Source: JAMXLG01 sp963818925
GTDB taxonomy: Bacteria > Vulcanimicrobiota > Vulcanimicrobiia > Vulcanimicrobiales > Vulcanimicrobiaceae
Length of the DNA stretch: 64,000 bases
Assembly: GCA_963818925.1 (NCBI GenBank)
Contig: CAWFTN010000001.1
Location: forward strand, 2,728,001-2,792,000
Reading direction: 5' to 3'
In this document: piece after piece, positions 59,257 through 64,000 of the stretch
Numbering within the stretch: position 1 is the stretch's first letter
Layout of the letters: each line of letters starts with the position of its first letter
Translations under genes and position numbers: made by a program
The notes under the pieces: model-generated
What the model saw: only the letters and a program-made list of their open reading frames with translations
Database searches by the model: none
Told to the model about the DNA's origin: nothing

Positions 59257-61215
59257 GTGGAGTGGGGCCACCTGGACTACGCGGAACAGCGCGAGTGGCT
59301 CGTAACCGACGGCTCCGGAGGCTATGCATCCGGAAGCGCTTCGGACGTCCTGACGCGCCGCTACCACGGCTTGCTCGTCGCCGCGCTCTCGCCGCCGCTC
59401 GGCAGACGCGTGTTATTCGCAAAACTCGACGCATCGGTCAGCTACGTCGGCGCCTCCGTCGATTTAGCTGCGAACCGCTGGCATGACGGTACGATTTCGC
59501 CCTCCGGCTTCCGCTTCATCACGGACTTCCGGCTCGAGGGCCGCATTCCGGTCTGGACGTACGCCGTTGGCGATGCATTGATCGAACGGCGCGTCTGGAT
59601 GCGCGATGCAGCGACGACGTTCGTCCGGTACACCGTAGCACGTGCGCGTTCGCCGTTGCAGCTAGCGCTCAAAGCGTACGTCAATGACCGCGACTACCAT
59701 TCGCTCACGCATGCATATGACGTGCGTGACGTCGCGCGAGTCGACGGACAATCGGCAACGATTAGGCTCGGGAACGGAACGCCGTGGTATCTGCGCATCG
59801 ATAGCGGGGAACTTCGCGCTGAGAACGAGTGGTATTACGGCTTCCGCTTGTCGCGCGAGAGCCAACGCGGGTTGGACGACGTCGAGGATCACTACCATGC
59901 GTGCACCATCGATGCGAGACTCGCCGACGGCGAATCATTGACCGTCGTCGCGTCGACGTCCCCCGTTGCCTCGTTCGATTCGCAAGCATCGCTTGCGGAT
60001 ACGCGCGCGTCGGAGCGCGCATTGCTTGACGGATGGCGCAAAACGCAGCCATGTGCATCGAGCGCTCCGGGATGGATCGAATCTCTCGTGCTCGCTGCCG
60101 ACCAATTTATCGTCAATCGCCCGGTGGACGGTTCGCCCGGAAAGACAGTGATCGCCGGCTATCACTGGTTCGGCGATTGGGGACGCGATACGATGATTGC
60201 GCTCGGCGGATTGACACTGACGACCGGCAGACCGGAGATCGCCCGTTCCATTCTTGCCACGTTTGCACGATACATCGATCGCGGCATGCTGCCCAATCGC
60301 TTTCCCGACGGCGGCGCGCCGCCCGAGTACAATACCGTCGATGCCGCGCTGTGGTTCATCGAAGCGCTGCGGTATTATCACCAAACAACGAACGACGTTT
60401 CGTTACTGCACGACGTCTTCGATGCGGCGGACGGCATCATCGAATCGTACGCGAGCGGCACACGCTACCGCATTGCCGTCGATACAACCGACGGGCTCGT
60501 CTATGCCGGCGAGTCCGGCGTCCAGCTTACGTGGATGGATGCAAAAGTCGGCGATTGGGTCGTCACGCCGCGTATCGGCAAGCCCGTCGAAATCAACGCT
60601 TTGTGGTACAACGCGCTGCGCGCGATGGACGGCTTCGCGCACATCCTCGGCCGCGATTCATCGCGCTATCGCGAGCTCGCTTCGCCGGTGCGACGCTCGT
60701 TCGCGCGGTACTGGAATGACGCGACGGGATACCTCTACGACGTGCTCGACGGTCCGGACGGAAACGACGCGGCGATTCGCCCGAACGCGTTGTTTGCCGT
60801 TGCGCTCCCCTATCGCGCGCTCGATTCGCAGCGCGAAGCCGCAATCGTCGATTGCGCGGCGCGCACGCTGGTCACGCCATGCGGCGTGCGATCACTGTCT
60901 CCGCGTGATCCCGCGTACATCGGGCATTACGGCGGCTCCGTGCGCGATCGCGACGCGGCGTATCACCGCGGAACGGCGTGGCCGTGGCTCACGGCAATAT
61001 TTCTTCGTGCATGGTGTAATTCAGGCGGTGGCAGGGCCGACGCCCTACGCTATTTGCAACCGTTTTCCGAAGCCATGCGTACCTATGGAATGGGCACGCT
61101 CGCGGAGATCGCGGACGGGGATGCGCCGTACGACCAACGCGGCGCGATCGCTCAGGCATGGAGCGTTGCGGAAATTCTGCGCGTGTGGCACGAACTTCAA
61201 GGAGAGCATGGATGA
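59257..61215 (+). CDS. Amylo-alpha-1,6-glucosidase (glycogen debranching, GH133)
   Basis: 652 residues from GTG 59257. N-terminal domain (EWLVTDGSGGYASGSASDVLTRRYHGLLVAAL) and a C-terminal (alpha/alpha)6 catalytic domain (AGYHWFGDWGRDTMIALGGL, LPNRFPDGGAPPEYNTVDAALW, RPNALFAVALPY, YHRGTAWPWL). It hydrolyses alpha-1,6 branch points. Overlaps the next gene by four bases, showing coupling. Confidence 0.93.
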   Translation: MEWGHLDYAEQREWLVTDGSGGYASGSASDVLTRRYHGLLVAALSPPLGRRVLFAKLDASVSYVGASVDLAANRWHDGTISPSGFRFITDFRLEGRIPVWTYAVGDALIERRVWMRDAATTFVRYTVARARSPLQLALKAYVNDRDYHSLTHAYDVRDVARVDGQSATIRLGNGTPWYLRIDSGELRAENEWYYGFRLSRESQRGLDDVEDHYHACTIDARLADGESLTVVASTSPVASFDSQASLADTRASERALLDGWRKTQPCASSAPGWIESLVLAADQFIVNRPVDGSPGKTVIAGYHWFGDWGRDTMIALGGLTLTTGRPEIARSILATFARYIDRGMLPNRFPDGGAPPEYNTVDAALWFIEALRYYHQTTNDVSLLHDVFDAADGIIESYASGTRYRIAVDTTDGLVYAGESGVQLTWMDAKVGDWVVTPRIGKPVEINALWYNALRAMDGFAHILGRDSSRYRELASPVRRSFARYWNDATGYLYDVLDGPDGNDAAIRPNALFAVALPYRALDSQREAAIVDCAARTLVTPCGVRSLSPRDPAYIGHYGGSVRDRDAAYHRGTAWPWLTAIFLRAWCNSGGGRADALRYLQPFSEAMRTYGMGTLAEIADGDAPYDQRGAIAQAWSVAEILRVWHELQGEHG

Positions 61216-63854
61216 ACGACGGCCAGAATCCCGAACGCGACCGCCTCACCGACAAAACCGCGCCGTGGTGGCGCTGGGGACCGTACGTCAGCGACCGGCA
61301 ATGGGGTACGGTACGCGAAGACTACAGCGCAACCGGCGAGGCGTGGGAATATTTTCCGTTCGATATGGCCTCGAAGCGCGCGTACCGCTGGGGCGAGGAC
61401 GGCATCTTCGGCATCTCCAGTGTGAGTCAGCATCTTTGCTTTGGTCTCGCAATGTGGAACGGCGCGGACGATCGTCTGAAGGAGCGCTTTTTCGGTCTCA
61501 CCGGCAATCAGGGCAACCACGGCGAGGACGTCAAAGAATACTATTTCTTTCTCGACAACGTGCCGTCGCATTGCTATATGCGGGCGCTCTATAAATATCC
61601 GCACGCCGCGTTCCCATATCAGCAACTCCTCGACGAGAACCGCCGGCGCGGGCGGCTCGATCCCGAATACGAATTGATCGATACCGGCATTTTCGATCGA
61701 GATCGCTACTTCGACGTCGAGGTTGAATACGCGAAAGCAACACCGAGCGATATCCTTATCCGGATCACGGCGACGAACCGCTCGAGCGATCCACACGATT
61801 TGCATCTGCTTCCGACGCTGTGGTGTCGTAACGAGTGGAGCTGGCGGGAGGGCGTTGAACGGCCCTTGATAGCGCAGCACGACATAACCGGCGAATACGC
61901 GCATCTAACCGCGAACGAAGAAAATATCGGCGAGTACCATTTCTATGCGCAGAGTCCGGCCCAGATGCTCTTCACGGAAAATGAGACAAATTTCGAAGCA
62001 TTATATGGCGCTGCAAATCGGACGCCGTATGTTAAAGACGGTATCGAGCGCTTTATCGTCCACGGCGATACGAACGCCGTCAATCCGAACTTGCGGGGCA
62101 CGAAGGTCAGCGCGCACTATCCGCTCTCGCTCGCCGGAGGTGAGCGGCGAACGATCCTCTTACGCCTGAGCGACACACCGGTTGAGCATCCTTTCGATTC
62201 TGCGTTCGACGAGATCTTCAAAACGCGCATCGAGGAAGCCGACACATTTTACGACGAGATCAATCCGTTCCATTCGGACGTCGAAGCGCGCCGCGTGCAG
62301 CGGCAAGCGTTTGCGGGACTCCTCTGGTCCAAGCAGTTCTATCACTATAATCTCCCGCGCTGGCTCAACGGCGATCCGCTACAGCCACAACCGCCGGAGC
62401 AACGCAAGCTCGGGCGCAACCACGACTGGACGCATTTCGATGCGGCGGAAGTCATGTCGATGCCGGACACGTGGGAGTACCCGTGGTTTGCGGCATGGGA
62501 TCTCGCGTTTCACACCGTTGCCTTTGCTTTGATCGATCCGGAGTTTGCAAAGAACCAGCTCATCCTGCTCAAACGCGAGTGGTTCATGCATCCCAACGGC
62601 CAGGTGCCGGCGTATGAGTGGGCGTTCAACGACGTGAACCCGCCGGTCCACGCGTGGGCCGCGCTGCGTGTCTATCAAATCGAACAGAAGGAACGAGGAC
62701 GCGGCGATCTGGCGTTTCTCGAGCGCATGTTTCAGAAGCTCTTGCTCAACTTTACGTGGTGGGTCAATCGTAAAGACGCGCAGGGCAACAACGTCTTTCA
62801 AGGCGGCTTTCTCGGTCTCGACAACATCGGCGTCTTCGACCGCAGCGCGCCGTTGCCGGGCGGCGGGTTTCTGAATCAGTCCGACGGCACGAGCTGGATG
62901 GGCATATACACGCTCAACATGCTCGCGATTGCGATCGAACTCGCGATCCACAATCCCATCTACGAAGATATCGCGACCAAGTTCTTCGAGCACTTTCTCT
63001 ATATTGCCGACGCGATAAATCGCCTCGGCGGTCACGGCTTGTGGGACGACGAGGACGGTTTCTACTACGACATGTTGATGTGCGACGACGGCCGGGCGAT
63101 TCCAATGAAGGTGTACTCGGCGGTCGGGATCCTTCCGTTGCTCGCCGTTCAAATCGTCGAACCCGAAGAGCTCGAGGCGCTGCCGTCGTTCAAACGGCGC
63201 CTCGAGTGGTTCATCGAAAAACGCCCGAACCTCTCGCAGAACGTCGCCAGCATGACGGAGCCCGGCGTCGGTAAACGGCGTTTGCTTTCGATCGTCGATC
63301 GCCATCAAGGCTTGCGCATTTTGCAAAAACTACTCGATGAGTCGGCATTTTTGAGCCCGTACGGAGTTCGCAGCGTTTCTCGATATCATGCAGAGCACCC
63401 GTTCGTGCTGAATCTCGACGGCCGCGAGTACCGCGTCGATTACGAGCCGGGACAATCGACGAGCGGCGTATTCGGTGGAAACTCAAATTGGCGCGGACCA
63501 ATTTGGTTTCCCTTGAACTTTTTGCTGATCGAAGCCCTGCAACGGTTTCACCACTATCTCGGCGATTCGGTAAAAATTGAATGTCCGACCGGCAGCGGGC
63601 AGGTGCTAGACCTTTGGGAAGTGGCGTCATTGCTCTCGGAGCGCTTGATCGATATCTTCCTTCCGGATGCGAACGGCAATCGTCCCGTGTTCGGCGGCGT
63701 AGAAAAATTCAATCGCGATCCGCATTGGCGCGACTACATTCCGTTCTATGAATACTTCCACGGCGACACCGGCAAGGGACTTGGCGCAAGCCATCAAACC
63801 GGCTGGACGGCACTCGTTGCCAAACTGATCGAACAGCGCAGTGAATATGGGTAG
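61212..63854 (+). CDS. Glucosidase of GH63-like family
   Basis: 880 residues from ATG 61212. Features include an N-terminal RWGPYVSDRQWGTVREDYS, DNVPSHCYMRALYKYP, and a (alpha/alpha)6 domain with HTVAFALIDPEFAKNQL, YEWAFNDVNPPVHAWA and GGNSNWRGPIWFPLN. Relatives act on alpha-linked glucosides such as mannosylglycerate-like or short glucans. It sits between a debranching enzyme and a glycosyltransferase, so storage-glucan or compatible-solute metabolism is likely. Confidence 0.88.
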   Translation: MNDGQNPERDRLTDKTAPWWRWGPYVSDRQWGTVREDYSATGEAWEYFPFDMASKRAYRWGEDGIFGISSVSQHLCFGLAMWNGADDRLKERFFGLTGNQGNHGEDVKEYYFFLDNVPSHCYMRALYKYPHAAFPYQQLLDENRRRGRLDPEYELIDTGIFDRDRYFDVEVEYAKATPSDILIRITATNRSSDPHDLHLLPTLWCRNEWSWREGVERPLIAQHDITGEYAHLTANEENIGEYHFYAQSPAQMLFTENETNFEALYGAANRTPYVKDGIERFIVHGDTNAVNPNLRGTKVSAHYPLSLAGGERRTILLRLSDTPVEHPFDSAFDEIFKTRIEEADTFYDEINPFHSDVEARRVQRQAFAGLLWSKQFYHYNLPRWLNGDPLQPQPPEQRKLGRNHDWTHFDAAEVMSMPDTWEYPWFAAWDLAFHTVAFALIDPEFAKNQLILLKREWFMHPNGQVPAYEWAFNDVNPPVHAWAALRVYQIEQKERGRGDLAFLERMFQKLLLNFTWWVNRKDAQGNNVFQGGFLGLDNIGVFDRSAPLPGGGFLNQSDGTSWMGIYTLNMLAIAIELAIHNPIYEDIATKFFEHFLYIADAINRLGGHGLWDDEDGFYYDMLMCDDGRAIPMKVYSAVGILPLLAVQIVEPEELEALPSFKRRLEWFIEKRPNLSQNVASMTEPGVGKRRLLSIVDRHQGLRILQKLLDESAFLSPYGVRSVSRYHAEHPFVLNLDGREYRVDYEPGQSTSGVFGGNSNWRGPIWFPLNFLLIEALQRFHHYLGDSVKIECPTGSGQVLDLWEVASLLSERLIDIFLPDANGNRPVFGGVEKFNRDPHWRDYIPFYEYFHGDTGKGLGASHQTGWTALVAKLIEQRSEYG

Positions 63855-63864
63855 AGAGTAACGC

Positions 63865-64000
63865 ATGGCACGTTATCCGCATTTACCGCGACGCGCCGTC
63901 GTTTTGTCCTTCGAAGGCCCGGACCGTTATGCAATGGTCGGCGGCCTCGGCGTGCGCGCGTCGGAACTGAGCGTTGCGCTTTCCGACGCGGGCTTCGACA
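63865..64000 (+). CDS. Glycosyltransferase (glycogen synthase-like), 3' end outside window
   Basis: ATG 63865 opens a frame to the edge. The 45 visible residues contain LSFEGPDRYAMVGGLGVRASELSVAL, the start of a GT-B glycosyltransferase where GGLGV binds the sugar nucleotide. Ten bases after the glucosidase stop, in the same operon. Confidence 0.8.
   Translation, partial: MARYPHLPRRAVVLSFEGPDRYAMVGGLGVRASELSVALSDAGFD

Overview
The window reads as a GC-rich diderm bacterium from a poorly sampled lineage. Evidence for an outer membrane is an LptF/LptG permease, an OstA/LptD-like barrel protein, an LptC-like protein, apolipoprotein N-acyltransferase and several lipobox proteins. Lysine-rich histone H1-like proteins, KGG stress proteins, secreted proline-rich proteins and a FabF-like mini cluster would fit Eremiobacterota (WPS-2) or a relative; that placement is an inference from gene content and no marker gene was checked.

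Bases 1-12,072 look like an accessory island with visibly lower GC than the rest. It holds a DUF2130 protein cut by the window edge, a DNA methyltransferase, an HNH nuclease, a small membrane protein, a decayed metallophosphoesterase, a frame-broken unknown gene, a Tn7-like tnsA-tnsB-tnsC operon on the minus strand (B and C frame-broken, no TniQ seen), and a divergent operon of a large GTPase with a recombinase-arm-like N terminus, a zinc-ribbon protein, an unknown protein and a 40-residue protein, closed by a strong terminator. A symmetric four-repeat dyad surrounds the promoter between tnsA and the GTPase gene.

Bases 12,424-23,455 hold a lipoprotein, a tightly coupled operon (anchored coiled-coil protein, methyltransferase, FAD oxidoreductase, cyclase-like protein, ketosynthase) that looks biosynthetic, a substrate-binding protein divergent from a cytochrome c-PQQ dehydrogenase fusion with a lanthanide-type Asp-Tyr-Asp signature, a phosphoribosyltransferase, an aldo/keto reductase and OxyR.

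Bases 23,500-34,500 hold an arylsulfatase, its formylglycine-generating enzyme, a second decayed sulfatase, a TRIC-type channel, a bile-acid-sodium-symporter-like transporter, a split chromate transporter, a STAS protein and a copper amine oxidase-domain surface protein. Bases 34,500-43,200 hold an H1-like protein, secreted proteins, a collapsed DUF2252 gene, a two-component pair, a SpoIIE-type phosphatase and a phosphoesterase.

Bases 43,200-54,600 carry envelope genes (lytic transglycosylase, LptF/G, LptD-like, CtpA protease, Lnt, LptC), interrupted by a 236-bp near-perfect palindrome whose right arm encodes the end of a metallothionein. Bases 54,600-64,000 hold a degenerate amidohydrolase, a BsuPI-like protein, two DGPF proteins with their ECF42-type sigma factor, and an alpha-glucan operon (debranching enzyme, glucosidase, glycosyltransferase start).

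At least eight genes are broken by apparent single-base losses, often in short G or A runs. Some carry additional lesions (in-frame stops, a lost start codon, internal deletions) and are real pseudogenes; those with a single lesion could be sequencing errors. No tRNA, rRNA or CRISPR array was recognised.
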